Positions 21,401 through 29,861 of a DNA stretch of 33,757 nucleotides are shown piece after piece. The stretch's first letter is position 1, and each line of letters begins with the position of its first letter. A program made the position numbers and the translations under genes. The stretch is from a virus: the IMG/VR virus record IMGVR_UViG_3300038825_000946, positions 1-33,757 of that record. One strand, given 5' to 3'. A model generated the notes under the pieces. It worked only from the letters and a program-made list of their open reading frames with translations. It did no database searches and had not been told where the DNA came from.

Positions 21401-22813
21401 CTCACCTGGTTTTCTATCAGGCATATATTTTTTATCAGTTACAACTTTAGGATCAAATAACTTTTGATTTACTTTTATATCATCAATTCTTTTTTCTGCA
21501 GCAATACTATCTCTGCCGTATTTAAATAATGGATCTAAATTAAATGATGGTGGAATAGCTAAGTTAATAATTTTTTGTAATGTAGTATCAGGCATATCTT
21601 TAAATTTAGGTGTGCCATCTCTATTAAATTGATCAACTTTAAATTGTTCTATATTTCTTTCACCAAAAATACCATCTTGAAAATCTTTCATCACTTCATT
21701 ATATCTTTCACCTGTAAATATAACTTTACCTTGTGCATCAAGATGAGCTTCTAACTCATTTACTTTATTTCTTAATTTATCTAAAGCCTCAATAGTAGGT
21801 ACTTCACCTTGTATTTTTACTGTGGGTTTTTTACCTTCTGCTAACTCTTTTTCAATTTGTTTAGATGTTTCTAAATTTTTTTCAAACTCTTTTAATCTTG
21901 CTCTATTTAATAAATATGAATCTGATATTTTAATATATTCTTCTGCAGCTCTACCTCTAGTTTCACTAATAGTAGTTTTAGATTCTCTACCTATTAAACT
22001 TTTATAATCTAAAGCTGATTGTGATTCTACCCTAATAGGCTTACCTTCTGCTTTTGGTGATAAATATCCTGCTGCACCCCATACAGTTGCAGCAGCAGCT
22101 CTATCTTCTAAATTTGCATTATGCCCTGCTGTTAAAAAACCAAAACCACCAAGTGCACCCATTCTAGGCCCTACACTTAAATTATTTGCCCATCCAATAA
22201 ATTTACCAGTTCCATAGCCATATGCAGCAGCTTTTGCAATATCAACTGCATTACCATCATCTATTTCTCTAGTAACATCTGTAAGTGCAATACCTTTAGC
22301 TAAACTACCTGATGCTTTTACAAATGGTATATATTGAGCAATTGTCACAGGTAATCCCGCAAAACCTGCCGCTGTTTTATTTATATAACCTTCTGGTGGC
22401 TCATAACCATATGCTTCTGGTGATACACCTCTTGCTAAAGATTTAAAATAATCTTCTGCATAAGTATATATGTTTTCTTCATCAGGTTCAAATCCTAATG
22501 TAGTTCTACCCCAGTTATAAAATCTATCTATACCACCAGGTATACTTCCTAATAATTCATAAGCAGAACTTACACTAGTATTAAAACCATAACCTAATGC
22601 ATTACTAAATTTTTTACTTTGTATTTCTCTTCTTTTTAATATCTCGGGATCAACTTCTTCAGGAACTTGATTAAATAAATCAAATTTATAGAAGTTACCT
22701 CCATCTAAAATATTAGATGTGTTTGGATTTAAATCATAGCCACCCTCATATAATTGTCTTACAGAAGGATGTTGCTGTGTTAAATCTTTTGTATCAAAAG
22801 AAAAATCAGCCAT
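18419..22813 (-). CDS. Giant internal virion or ejection protein (1464 residues)
   Basis: The largest gene in the window. The N-terminal third has a Gly/Ala-rich, mildly hydrophobic region (about 155-260), then a charged helical part. The middle is mixed alpha/beta. The last third contains hydrophobic stretches (near 1140-1160, TSMVLTAGLFGVIGINTAE) and a basic helical end. Size, position after the tail-related genes and composition agree with podovirus internal core proteins (compare T7 gp16) that are ejected with DNA. I see no clear transglycosylase catalytic motif. The C-terminal layout recalls domains of large polyvalent proteins, but I cannot assign one securely. Confidence 0.6.
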   Translation of the reverse strand: MADFSFDTKDLTQQHPSVRQLYEGGYDLNPNTSNILDGGNFYKFDLFNQVPEEVDPEILKRREIQSKKFSNALGYGFNTSVSSAYELLGSIPGGIDRFYNWGRTTLGFEPDEENIYTYAEDYFKSLARGVSPEAYGYEPPEGYINKTAAGFAGLPVTIAQYIPFVKASGSLAKGIALTDVTREIDDGNAVDIAKAAAYGYGTGKFIGWANNLSVGPRMGALGGFGFLTAGHNANLEDRAAAATVWGAAGYLSPKAEGKPIRVESQSALDYKSLIGRESKTTISETRGRAAEEYIKISDSYLLNRARLKEFEKNLETSKQIEKELAEGKKPTVKIQGEVPTIEALDKLRNKVNELEAHLDAQGKVIFTGERYNEVMKDFQDGIFGERNIEQFKVDQFNRDGTPKFKDMPDTTLQKIINLAIPPSFNLDPLFKYGRDSIAAEKRIDDIKVNQKLFDPKVVTDKKYMPDRKPGESFADYQLRLEGRGDFIKIFGFTAAKSKDAGLTEFQILKEKNPKAAADIIRVNAALDIAKSTQAKANKESYDTRIKTEKVYRDVDFGKLPVDSATGERYFPDGRKGNYNDFLYFKTLEIQKSKVDNKHKYEATVEEIKNEFKKYSNDSALIDQQVRVYSKLRDLSDSNLHEVNGAALKYPEQSNGVVFNLRPNHFPRVFSGDFRVWAVKFNKEKNKYTAEDSIAIGAGNKFAADSILRKLQKDYGGKTVTTKDGKQVSEYKFNIVTKDKTREGAVELDALMELYRNDNLKKQMPELYRDLDTLMSEARTKTGFKKFALPRQQVDGYLGSELAAKNYFLSEKLGTKIDRNINAKMASDFETAVSLYTKGAVTASSRWKTNYNLNNLLNKKFVVPLPNGGFRTTTLQAEFPNSAKALEAQKQLVYGELPRRKFEEVADKIGSKWFGESGLGKALGGMNRFTLAAKLLFGQARFLISQALQPYHMILPKLIDLKYSGHDKSSIAQTVLQSTKDLVLPSKEVAEAQAYFKKVGVVEPKFLNEAMARIDSLAPVIELPGSLQYRGRKALNTDWLVKGLTMQNISSRVEQVSRLNAATQFYNLYRQSGMPKDKAKKHAAYNADKYMVEYTYMEQPGIYGAKGLGTLGRPFGLFKTFQHNYLAQLADYLVKGKQGRGNEGAVAFLTSMVLTAGLFGVIGINTAEAILDKLSPIISRITGKPTPSLKTAILTGDYPDFIKYGLPSSTLGIDLTSTLAAPGLAVQDLVSVPSLNYFGLTPSQIQKGRGIIPTSISAITTTLVSQSSEERREAWMQFLRDSVPTSLHGAVERYYMGIPGPVSSYWKDWSLEKEDENIFKYQAYGPVQNVFKKGRGQITRTLQDWRARNLAAYSLKEREVLNLIYATTKFKRELKATQDTIITAGARHLMKDGFVPLYIYSELRKLGLGMESIETKIANRAELMNSSFLNRVTKRDKSLQKTDVMKNLLDKLIFDKYTGTYGFEN

Positions 22814-23997
22814 TATGGAGTTGCGTCTTGTATGTTATCTTGTTGTGCTGCTAAAGCCTTTTTAAGTGTTACAGTTAGTTTTTGACCTTTAAATCTAGGT
22901 GGTATATCATATATCTTACCATTATACATAAACTGATCCTCACTAATTGTTTGTTCTGCTGGCTTAGGTGTTGTAGGTTTTTTTGGTGTAATAGGTTTTT
23001 CTGGCTCTACTACTTGCCCAAAATCAAACTTACCTAAGTAGTTTTTAGCAACCATACTACTATATTTATTTGTTGCATTAAATAATTTATTTTGTGCTTC
23101 TTGTAATTGTACTTGATAAACTCTTGCACTATTAGAATCTTTACTTGCTAATGCAGATTTATACATAGTTCTAGCTTCCTCAACATCATTTGATAAACCT
23201 GCTAGTTCGTTTTGAAATGTTTCTGCTAACATCTTAGCGGAAACTGGACTTTCTAACATATATAATCTTTCTAGATTAATTCCATTTTCTCTTAATTTAC
23301 TTGTTATAAAAGTTTGTTTAGATTCTCTATCTGTAATTTTTCTAGCATTGTGTGCTATAATACTTATCTGATCTATTTGTAATAAATCTTTTCCAGCCTG
23401 ACTTGTAGGTGATTTACCCATAATACCATACGCATTAGCTGTCATAAAAGATGTAGCTATTGAAGTTTTATAATCTTCTTCGGCAAATTCCATCTTATTA
23501 TTAAACTCACCCATAGTTGTAAGTAAGTCAGTTGTTTTTTTAATTTTAGATATTTGTCCTATTTTATTTCTAATATCACCTTGTTTTGTTTTGTAATATT
23601 GTGCAGCAGGAATATACGGATCTTCTGATTCTGTAACTATAGGACTTAAAAATCTTTTTTTAATTTTTTCTTGAACATCTATATTTTTTCCTAAAAATAA
23701 ATCCATATCTTCATTAAATAATAAAGATAATGTTTTATCTACTGCTGCTTCTCTATTCTCACCTGGAACATTTAAAGGAAATAAATTAGGATTATTAACC
23801 ATATAATTTTTCATTTGCCCAAAATTATCATATGCTGCATCTAAATTATTTAACTCCCCATTAAATGCTTTTACTTCATTTGCAGCTAATTGTTTTGTAG
23901 CTATGTAATCTCTTTGTACCTCTGCTTCAAAGTTATTTAATATTTCATTACCTAAATTTGATGTTACATTTCTAAATAATCTTGCATGTACTCCCAT
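22813..23997 (-). CDS. Putative internal virion protein
   Basis: This 394-residue protein is helical and charged, without a membrane segment. A proline/threonine/lysine linker (PEKPITPKKPTTPKPAEQ) near residues 328-345 separates it from a small C-terminal piece. The ATG has GGAG about nine bases upstream. It sits between the 1464-residue protein and smaller virion-region genes, like the smaller internal core proteins of podoviruses. No family match is claimed. Confidence 0.55.
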   Translation of the reverse strand: MGVHARLFRNVTSNLGNEILNNFEAEVQRDYIATKQLAANEVKAFNGELNNLDAAYDNFGQMKNYMVNNPNLFPLNVPGENREAAVDKTLSLLFNEDMDLFLGKNIDVQEKIKKRFLSPIVTESEDPYIPAAQYYKTKQGDIRNKIGQISKIKKTTDLLTTMGEFNNKMEFAEEDYKTSIATSFMTANAYGIMGKSPTSQAGKDLLQIDQISIIAHNARKITDRESKQTFITSKLRENGINLERLYMLESPVSAKMLAETFQNELAGLSNDVEEARTMYKSALASKDSNSARVYQVQLQEAQNKLFNATNKYSSMVAKNYLGKFDFGQVVEPEKPITPKKPTTPKPAEQTISEDQFMYNGKIYDIPPRFKGQKLTVTLKKALAAQQDNIQDATP

Positions 23998-23998
23998 A

Positions 23999-24559
23999 TT
24001 ATTTCTCCATTAATCCTTTTACAGATTGTTCTTCTATTTTTTTCTCTGTCATTTTTTCCATTGGTAAATTATCCAAATCAATTGATTTTTTAATTTTAGC
24101 CATATCTTTATAAAATTCTGTATCTTCAGCATCTCCTAAATTTATTTTTGCAGGAATTTCAGCTACTTGTGCTTTTGACATTATTTGCATAGCCACAATT
24201 GGCTCTAGTAATCTAGCAACATCAACTGTAAATTTACCTTCTAAGAATCCTGAAAATGTAATAACTTTAACAAGAGCTTCTATAGGTATACCAATACGCA
24301 TCATTGTTAATAATCTTTTTAATTGTTTTGGATTACTTAATCTTTCATAAAGAAAGTCAGCAGCATCTTCAATTTGTGCAAACTGTGGGGGATGTTCCCA
24401 TGGATAGTTACCTGGTTCATCAGTTAATCCTTGACCTGGTATAGGTGCATTAAAAGGATTAATTGTTGGCTCTTCATACTGCATAGGCATTGCAGTTGAT
24501 TGTTTTTTTGCTTGATCTATTTCTTGTGCTTGTTTTATAATTGAATCTAATTCTGCCAT
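23999..24559 (-). CDS. Virion-associated protein with NYPWEHPPQ motif
   Basis: A 186-residue product. I chose the ATG at 24559, one base after the upstream stop; an in-frame GTG at 24592 would add 11 residues of Glu/Gln overlapping the preceding gene. The motif PGQGLTDEPGNYPWEHPPQF resembles a conserved domain I know from marine T4-like phages ('PGQSLT..P..YPWE.PP'), with IGIPIEALVKVITFSGFLEGKF following. Its role there is in virion assembly or is unknown. A helical C-terminus follows. The context here is also structural. Confidence 0.65.
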   Translation of the reverse strand: MAELDSIIKQAQEIDQAKKQSTAMPMQYEEPTINPFNAPIPGQGLTDEPGNYPWEHPPQFAQIEDAADFLYERLSNPKQLKRLLTMMRIGIPIEALVKVITFSGFLEGKFTVDVARLLEPIVAMQIMSKAQVAEIPAKINLGDAEDTEFYKDMAKIKKSIDLDNLPMEKMTEKKIEEQSVKGLMEK

Positions 24560-24560
24560 A

Positions 24561-24911
24561 TTATGTTCTTCTTGTTGTTCTTCTTGAGCCACCTGTTGTT
24601 CCAGTATTCATACGACCTACTGAGTTTAAATAATATTTCCAATATGCTTGTAGTGCTGCATAATTTTGAAATCCAGCTTCCCCTATATCTTTAAATGTAG
24701 GTTTACCTGCTGTTGATCTTGATAAGTTTGTACCACTAGATTTATATTCCCCTAAACTTGGTGCTTTAATTATTGTTGTTTGTGGTCTACTTTGACCACC
24801 ACCATCTCCTAAAAAATAATTAGCAGCTCCTGCAATATCTTGAACTGTATCATTTTTTAAAAAATCAACTGCTGTATTTTTAATATCTACTATTGTATCA
24901 TACCATGCCAT
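24561..24911 (-). CDS. Hypothetical virion-region protein
   Basis: This 116-residue protein has an amphipathic N-terminal helix, a Gly-rich turn (YFLGDGGGQSRPQTT), and ends in a repetitive Arg/Thr tail (GGSRRTTRRT). The basic tail suggests DNA or scaffold contact inside the head or neck. It is coupled by TAATG to the 465-residue gene. No family is recognised. Confidence 0.6.
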   Translation of the reverse strand: MAWYDTIVDIKNTAVDFLKNDTVQDIAGAANYFLGDGGGQSRPQTTIIKAPSLGEYKSSGTNLSRSTAGKPTFKDIGEAGFQNYAALQAYWKYYLNSVGRMNTGTTGGSRRTTRRT

Positions 24912-26308
24912 TAGTCATCATCTCCCATTTTATCTATTACTTTTAATCCAAATCTACCTAACATAGTATAGAACTTTTCTTTAGATGCTTCATCAGCTAA
25001 ATCTAAAGTAGTGCTTCTTTCTATAGCAGCTAGTGCAGCATTATGTGCTCTTTGTAATTCATTTTGAGAAGAACTATTCACCCAAGATGCTTCATCTCTC
25101 CATTGTTGCCACATAGCAGATAATGCAAAGTTAGACATATTTAATAAGTTTTGTGCATTAAGTTGGTTAGTTGCATTTACTAGAGCTGTGTTTGCTGTAT
25201 TTACAGAACGCCTCCATTGCACGTTTGATTGATCAATTACTCTTTGATTATCAACATTAAATCTTTCTCTTTGATCAACTAAATTAGCATTAAAAGTATT
25301 TATTTGTGTTTGTCTGTCAGCATTTGCTTTATCTACTGCTACTTGATTATTTGCATTTATAGCAGATATTTTATTTTTTTCTGCTAAAGCAAATTGATTC
25401 ATAGCATCAGCTCTTGCTGCATTTTGTTGTAGTATTTGTGAACTTAAATTATCATAAAATTGATTAACTTGATTTTCACTTGTTGCATTAAACTGACTAG
25501 CTGCATTTTGTGCTGCTTGATCAGATAATAAAAATGCTTGACTTACTTGTAAATTTTGTAGACTAGCCTGCTGTTTATTAGACAAGTTAGCCATATCCAT
25601 TTGAAAATAATTATTAGCATTTGTTATAGCAGCTTGCTGTCTGTTATTAAGATTTTGAAAAATCATATCTTTATAAGTTTGAGCATCTGCTTGTGCTATA
25701 GGTATGGATGCAGTTAATAATCCATCAGCTAATGCTTCAGCCATCATAGAGCTTGCACCTAATCCTCTTTGTGCCATAGCTGCTCTTGTTGCAGAAGCAA
25801 CACCTCTTAAGTATGCAGGTAATGCTGTACCTTGTGATAATGATGTTTCTATATCCTGTGTAATATTTGCAAGCTGTCCTCTTACCGTAGCATCACTTGT
25901 AATTGTTCCAGTTTCAGCAGTCATTGGCTGAGTTAACGTTCCCTGTGCAGCTGTCATTGTAGGTGTTTGACCAGCTACTGTAGCAGCAGTTGTTGCTGCA
26001 TAGTTAGGCATAGTTGGTGCTGTAACAGCCTGTGATGTTGGTGTACTTTGAGCTGTAGCTGTAGGGGCTGAAGGTATAGTTGGTGTGGCAGCTTGTGTTG
26101 TAGTACCTAAACCACCTGTACCTAATAACTCATTTGATTGAACTGTTTGGGCCTGAGCACCAACTGTTGTACCACTAGGTAATGTTGGTGAATTAAGTAA
26201 TGTATCAATTAAAGATACTACTTTTCTACTACCACTTTGTTCAGTAGTTGTAGGCTGTAAAGAACCCTCAGGTAATGTAGTTGTATTTGGTGCGTCTGTT
26301 GTCGCCAT
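24911..26308 (-). CDS. Ala/Gln/Asn-rich helical virion protein
   Basis: The N-terminal 140 residues of this 465-residue protein are Thr/Pro/Ala-rich and disordered. Residues about 165-400 are helical, rich in Ala, Gln and Asn, with a conserved-looking RGVASATRAAMAQRGLGASS block. The Ala/Gln helix composition resembles internal or tail proteins of podoviruses such as T7 gp14, but no signature is decisive. It ends with GRFGLKVIDKMGDDD. It lies between the tail chaperone region and the internal proteins, which fits a virion role. Confidence 0.55.
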   Translation of the reverse strand: MATTDAPNTTTLPEGSLQPTTTEQSGSRKVVSLIDTLLNSPTLPSGTTVGAQAQTVQSNELLGTGGLGTTTQAATPTIPSAPTATAQSTPTSQAVTAPTMPNYAATTAATVAGQTPTMTAAQGTLTQPMTAETGTITSDATVRGQLANITQDIETSLSQGTALPAYLRGVASATRAAMAQRGLGASSMMAEALADGLLTASIPIAQADAQTYKDMIFQNLNNRQQAAITNANNYFQMDMANLSNKQQASLQNLQVSQAFLLSDQAAQNAASQFNATSENQVNQFYDNLSSQILQQNAARADAMNQFALAEKNKISAINANNQVAVDKANADRQTQINTFNANLVDQRERFNVDNQRVIDQSNVQWRRSVNTANTALVNATNQLNAQNLLNMSNFALSAMWQQWRDEASWVNSSSQNELQRAHNAALAAIERSTTLDLADEASKEKFYTMLGRFGLKVIDKMGDDD

Positions 26309-26310
26309 TA

Positions 26311-26445
26311 TTATTTTCCTTGTCCTCTATTTTTAGATCTCTTGGGCACTCGTTTATTATATTTTTTACTGTGTTTCCCAGGTCGTTTCTTTTTAGTTTC
26401 TTTTACAAAATTGTTAACGCCTATGAGGGATTTGCGTTTGGCCAT
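26311..26445 (-). CDS. Lysine/arginine-rich mini-protein
   Basis: This 44-residue ORF fills the gap between two larger genes and ends three bases before the next ATG. It is very basic (ETKKKRPGKHSKKYNKRVPK). It is the seventh tiny basic protein of the late operon, apart from the cluster at 12.6-13.8 kb. It may bind DNA in the capsid. The function is not known. Confidence 0.6.
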   Translation of the reverse strand: MAKRKSLIGVNNFVKETKKKRPGKHSKKYNKRVPKRSKNRGQGK

Positions 26446-26449
26446 TTAA

Positions 26450-26737
26450 CTATGGTTTAGTTGGCCATGTAGCATTTTCACATTTTTCAACAGTGTCTTT
26501 CCCATCAGGCAGGTCTCTTAAATTTTGTCTGTATGTTGTCATGTCAGATGACATAGTAACATCAGATAAAGCATAAAAGTCTGTCTCTGCTAGAAGCTGA
26601 TTTCTTTTAGCTCTTAGGCTAGCTTGTGCTCTTGCTAAAGCACCATCAGCCCAAGCTGCTTCTTCAGCATCTCTAGCTGCTTCTTCTTCAGCAGTTAGTT
26701 GGATTCTTTCACCGTTGACCATTTTATATCTTGGCAT
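26450..26737 (-). CDS. Phage tail assembly chaperone-like protein
   Basis: This 95-residue protein has an acidic Ala/Glu helix followed by RNQLLAETDFYALSDVTM and YRQNLRDLPDG. This matches the pattern of phage tail assembly chaperone proteins (Pfam family with 'R..LL..TDW..LSD', 'YRQALRDIP'). Such proteins assist folding or attachment of fibres. It lies directly downstream of the fibre paralog array, the expected place. The last residues contain TWPTKP, also typical of the family. Confidence 0.75.
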   Translation of the reverse strand: MPRYKMVNGERIQLTAEEEAARDAEEAAWADGALARAQASLRAKRNQLLAETDFYALSDVTMSSDMTTYRQNLRDLPDGKDTVEKCENATWPTKP

Positions 26738-26764
26738 GTTTGTTTCTCCTATTTATTGTTGTTA

Positions 26765-27370
26765 TTAATTTACTCCGTACAAATCTATTGTACCTGAATC
26801 TATGTTGCCTGAATGCATTTTAAAGTCTACAGCATTTATTGCTGATGTTGTATTTCCATATCCAGCAACATAGGTTGGTCTAGCCGTATCACCTGAAGCA
26901 TCTGTCATTCCTGTAAAAATAAAATGTTTTACAAATGTTGTAGAACTAGGATCAAAAAGATGTAAAATACCAACACTATTAGCATCATTATCATTGCCGC
27001 CTTCAAGCACTAAAGTTTGATAACCTGTACCTTGTGCTAGATCATCACCTGTTCTATATCCTAATCCTGTAGATGATCCACTTTCTGTATGAAATGCTCT
27101 AAAATGTGTAGATGTTTTTGTTACGTTATAATTACTACCACCATCAATAGACATATTAAACTGTAAGTTTGCGTTATCAGTAGCTGGGTGAATATTATTA
27201 AAAACAAATATATATTCTTTATAAGTGCTATTTATTCCTGATGTAATACTTACACTTGATGATGAACTAGCTGTTGATCTCGATATAAAAACTAAATCAC
27301 CAAGTCCTGTTATGGTTCCAACTGCTGTTGCATCTTTTAATGCTCTATTATTTAAAGTTACTATACTCAT
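26765..27370 (-). CDS. Fibre-array paralog 8 (201 residues)
   Basis: One of eight related genes and the last in transcription order. Shared signature: STYKEYIFVFNNIHPATD, DGGSNYNVTKT, LFDPSSTTFVKHF, GYGNTTSAINAVDFK and SGNIDSGTIDLYGV at the C-terminus. The first 40 residues are different from the other short members. The domain is probably a beta sandwich at the tip of a fibre, a candidate for receptor binding. It is joined to paralog 7 by TAATG. Assignment rests on position and on the paralogs that carry a fibre N-terminus. Confidence 0.65.
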   Translation of the reverse strand: MSIVTLNNRALKDATAVGTITGLGDLVFISRSTASSSSSVSITSGINSTYKEYIFVFNNIHPATDNANLQFNMSIDGGSNYNVTKTSTHFRAFHTESGSSTGLGYRTGDDLAQGTGYQTLVLEGGNDNDANSVGILHLFDPSSTTFVKHFIFTGMTDASGDTARPTYVAGYGNTTSAINAVDFKMHSGNIDSGTIDLYGVN

Positions 27371-27990
27371 TATGATTTACTCAATCCATACATTTTAATC
27401 ACACCACTATCTATGTTTCCACTAGAAAATTTAAAATCAATAGCATTAATAGCTGAAGTAGTATTCATATAACCAGCATTATAATTATTAGATGTTTGAG
27501 AGGAAGCACCAGCAACCATACCATTAGTTACTGAAATATAATGCTTAACAAAAGTTGTGTTTGATGGTGAGAATAAAAATAAATCACCACAAAAACCTGA
27601 GTCACTATGATTACTAACTGTTCCGTCTGCATCTAAAATATCGTAAGCTGTACTTTGTGCAAGATCAGCACCTGTTCTATAACTTAATCCTGTACCACTA
27701 TCACTTTCTGCATGATATGCTCTAAAATTTGTACTTGTTTTGGTTACGTTATAGTTAGAACCACCATCAGTAGAACCATTAAATGTGAAATTTGCATCTG
27801 ATGCTGGGTGACAATTTATAATTTTAAATAAATAAGTATCATAAGTGCTATTAATATTAGAAGTAAAAGAAGATGACGATACTCCTGATGTAATAGTGTT
27901 TGTGGCAAGTAAAACTAATGAACCACTTGGTATGCTATCTAAAGCAGTAACAGCAGATATAGAATTGTTATTGTATTTAACTAACGCCAT
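27370..27990 (-). CDS. Fibre-array paralog 7 (206 residues)
   Basis: Starts with MALVKYNNNSISAVTALD, close to paralog 6. The conserved blocks are STYDTYLFKIINCHPASD, DGGSNYNVTKT, LFSPSNTTFVKHY, GYMNTTSAINAIDF and SGNIDSGVIKMYGL. The middle part differs most, as expected for a binding surface. Overlaps the end of paralog 6 by 14 bases; all other array joints share one base or have short gaps. Confidence 0.65.
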   Translation of the reverse strand: MALVKYNNNSISAVTALDSIPSGSLVLLATNTITSGVSSSSFTSNINSTYDTYLFKIINCHPASDANFTFNGSTDGGSNYNVTKTSTNFRAYHAESDSGTGLSYRTGADLAQSTAYDILDADGTVSNHSDSGFCGDLFLFSPSNTTFVKHYISVTNGMVAGASSQTSNNYNAGYMNTTSAINAIDFKFSSGNIDSGVIKMYGLSKS

Positions 27991-28585
27991 ATAATTTTAT
28001 AACTCCACTATCTATATTGCCACCTGTCATTTTGAATTGTACTGCATTAACTGCACTTGTTGTATTTACATATCCAGCTTGATAACCATCTAAAGAGAAA
28101 TCACCACCTGAATAACTTTGACTTCTGTTTATCCAATGTTTAACAAATGTTGTATTGCTTGGGTCGAAAAGATGTAAAATACCTGACATACTTTCATCAT
28201 TAGCATTTCCCACATTATTACAAAGATTTTGGAAAGATGTAGATTGTGCTAAATCATCTGCTGTATAGTAAGCTACACCTGAACTAGATCCATCAACTTC
28301 ATAATGATATGCTTGAAAAGCTGAACTTGTTATAGTTACACCATATGAACTTCCACCATTTGTACTTACTTGAAATTGTAACTCAGTATTGTCGGTTGCT
28401 GGGTGCATATCATAATATCTAAAAATATATTCTTTATACGTACTGTCTATTCCACTTGTAAAAGATAATGAGGAACTACTACTAGCTGTCTGTGTAGATA
28501 TTAAATTTAAAGCACCACCACTAATAGCTGCAGGTATCGAAGTTATAGCTGATAAAGAATTATTGTTACAAAAATTTAAAGCCAT
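27977..28585 (-). CDS. Fibre-array paralog 6 (202 residues)
   Basis: Starts with MALNFCNNNSLSAITSIP. Conserved blocks: SGIDSTYKEYIFRYYDMHPA, NGGSSYGVTIT, LFDPSNTTFVKHW, GYVNTTSAVNAVQFK and GGNIDSGVIKLYGVS. Together with paralogs 7 and 8 it forms a subgroup with a short 'NNNS' start and no fibre attachment part visible. It may attach to a longer fibre or assemble as a separate tip protein. Confidence 0.65.
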   Translation of the reverse strand: MALNFCNNNSLSAITSIPAAISGGALNLISTQTASSSSSLSFTSGIDSTYKEYIFRYYDMHPATDNTELQFQVSTNGGSSYGVTITSSAFQAYHYEVDGSSSGVAYYTADDLAQSTSFQNLCNNVGNANDESMSGILHLFDPSNTTFVKHWINRSQSYSGGDFSLDGYQAGYVNTTSAVNAVQFKMTGGNIDSGVIKLYGVS

Positions 28586-29220
28586 TATCTAACTCCATAC
28601 ATCGTTATGGTTCCGCTATCAATATTGCCTGATGACATTTTAAATTGAATTCCTGTAATAGCAGACGTTGTATTAAAAAAACCAGCACCAAATACATCTG
28701 TTGCTCTGTCAAATATTGTCATAGTTCTTGAAATATAATGCTTAACAAATGTTGTAGATGATGGTTCAAATAAGTGCATATGTCCTGAAATACTTTGATC
28801 GTTATCTGAACCTGTGCTTTCATTTAATCTTTGAAAAGCAGTTCCTTGTGCTTGGTCGTCATCAGCACTATAACCTAATGCTCTAGAACTATTATCTTCT
28901 TGATTTCTAGCAACAAAATAAGTGTTTGTAAGTGTAGTATTAAAATTACTTCCATCAGTTGTTGTTTGAAAAACTAATTTAGTATCATCTGTTTGTGGAT
29001 GAAGATTATTGAAAAAAAACATATACTCTTTATAAGTGCTATCAATACCTGATGTAAACGATAATGATGCACTTGAGCTTGCAGTTGTAGTAGCTATCTT
29101 AACTAAATTACCTCCAGCATCTGCTGTCTCTAAACCATTAGCACTTGAATTAAATCTTATGGCTTTACTAGCGGCTGGTGTAACATTTATACTATTAAAT
29201 TTTAATTTATTAAGAGCCAT
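28585..29220 (-). CDS. Fibre-array paralog 5 (211 residues)
   Basis: Starts with MALNKLKFNSINVTPAASKA, part of a second N-terminal subgroup (also paralogs 3 and 4). Conserved blocks: STYKEYMFFFNNLHPQTD, LFEPSSTTFVKHY, GFFNTTSAITGIQFK and SGNIDSGTITMYGV. The intermediate surface residues differ from all others. Joined by TAATG on both sides. Confidence 0.65.
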   Translation of the reverse strand: MALNKLKFNSINVTPAASKAIRFNSSANGLETADAGGNLVKIATTTASSSASLSFTSGIDSTYKEYMFFFNNLHPQTDDTKLVFQTTTDGSNFNTTLTNTYFVARNQEDNSSRALGYSADDDQAQGTAFQRLNESTGSDNDQSISGHMHLFEPSSTTFVKHYISRTMTIFDRATDVFGAGFFNTTSAITGIQFKMSSGNIDSGTITMYGVR

Positions 29221-29861
29221 TATTTTGTAACTCCATACATTTTAATTGTGCCTGCATCTATTGTGCCTGCAGAAAAAGTAAATCTTATACCATCGATGGC
29301 AGCCGTAACATTTGCATATCCAGCATTAAAGTGATTCATTGCATAATCATAACCATCTGTGGTATTTATATGAGCTAAAAAATGTTTTACAAATGTTGTT
29401 GAACTAGGACTAAATAAATACATTGTGCAACAAAGAGATTCATCATTAGCATTACCTGTATCACCTAAACGTTTTTGACTTGTGCTTTGTTCTAAATCTT
29501 GTCCAGAATTATAAGTTAAACCTGAAGCATTACCAGCTTCATTTGAACCACCGTACCACGATGTACTTGTTATTGTTGCATCAAAGTTACTACCACCATC
29601 TCTAAGATTAAAACCAAAAATAGCGTGATCATTAGATGGATGAATATCAAAACACTTAAATACATAAGTATCATAGGTGCTATCTATACCTGATGTAATA
29701 TCAACTTGACTTACAGATGATGAAACAGTGCTAGTTGAAATTAATGTTAAAGCACCTGGTGCTGCTGTGTCAAACCCATTAGCACTTGCATTGAAAGCTA
29801 AACCTGTGCTTGCAACAGTTGTTAAATCAAAACTATTAAAATTAAATTTAGTAAGTGCCAT
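29220..29861 (-). CDS. Fibre-array paralog 4 (213 residues)
   Basis: Starts with MALTKFNFNSFDLTTVASTG. Conserved blocks: STYDTYVFKCFDIHPSND, DGGSNFDATIT, LFSPSSTTFVKHF, GYANVTAAIDGIRF and AGTIDAGTIKMYGV. It is the most diverged of the short members at the C-terminal block (Thr and Ala replace otherwise shared residues). Probably the same fold with another specificity. Confidence 0.65.
   Translation of the reverse strand: MALTKFNFNSFDLTTVASTGLAFNASANGFDTAAPGALTLISTSTVSSSVSQVDITSGIDSTYDTYVFKCFDIHPSNDHAIFGFNLRDGGSNFDATITSTSWYGGSNEAGNASGLTYNSGQDLEQSTSQKRLGDTGNANDESLCCTMYLFSPSSTTFVKHFLAHINTTDGYDYAMNHFNAGYANVTAAIDGIRFTFSAGTIDAGTIKMYGVTK

Noticed and set aside
27370-29861. Fibre paralogs as a diversity-generating retroelement target
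   Set aside because: No reverse transcriptase and no template/variable repeat pair with adenine-specific substitutions was recognised in the window.
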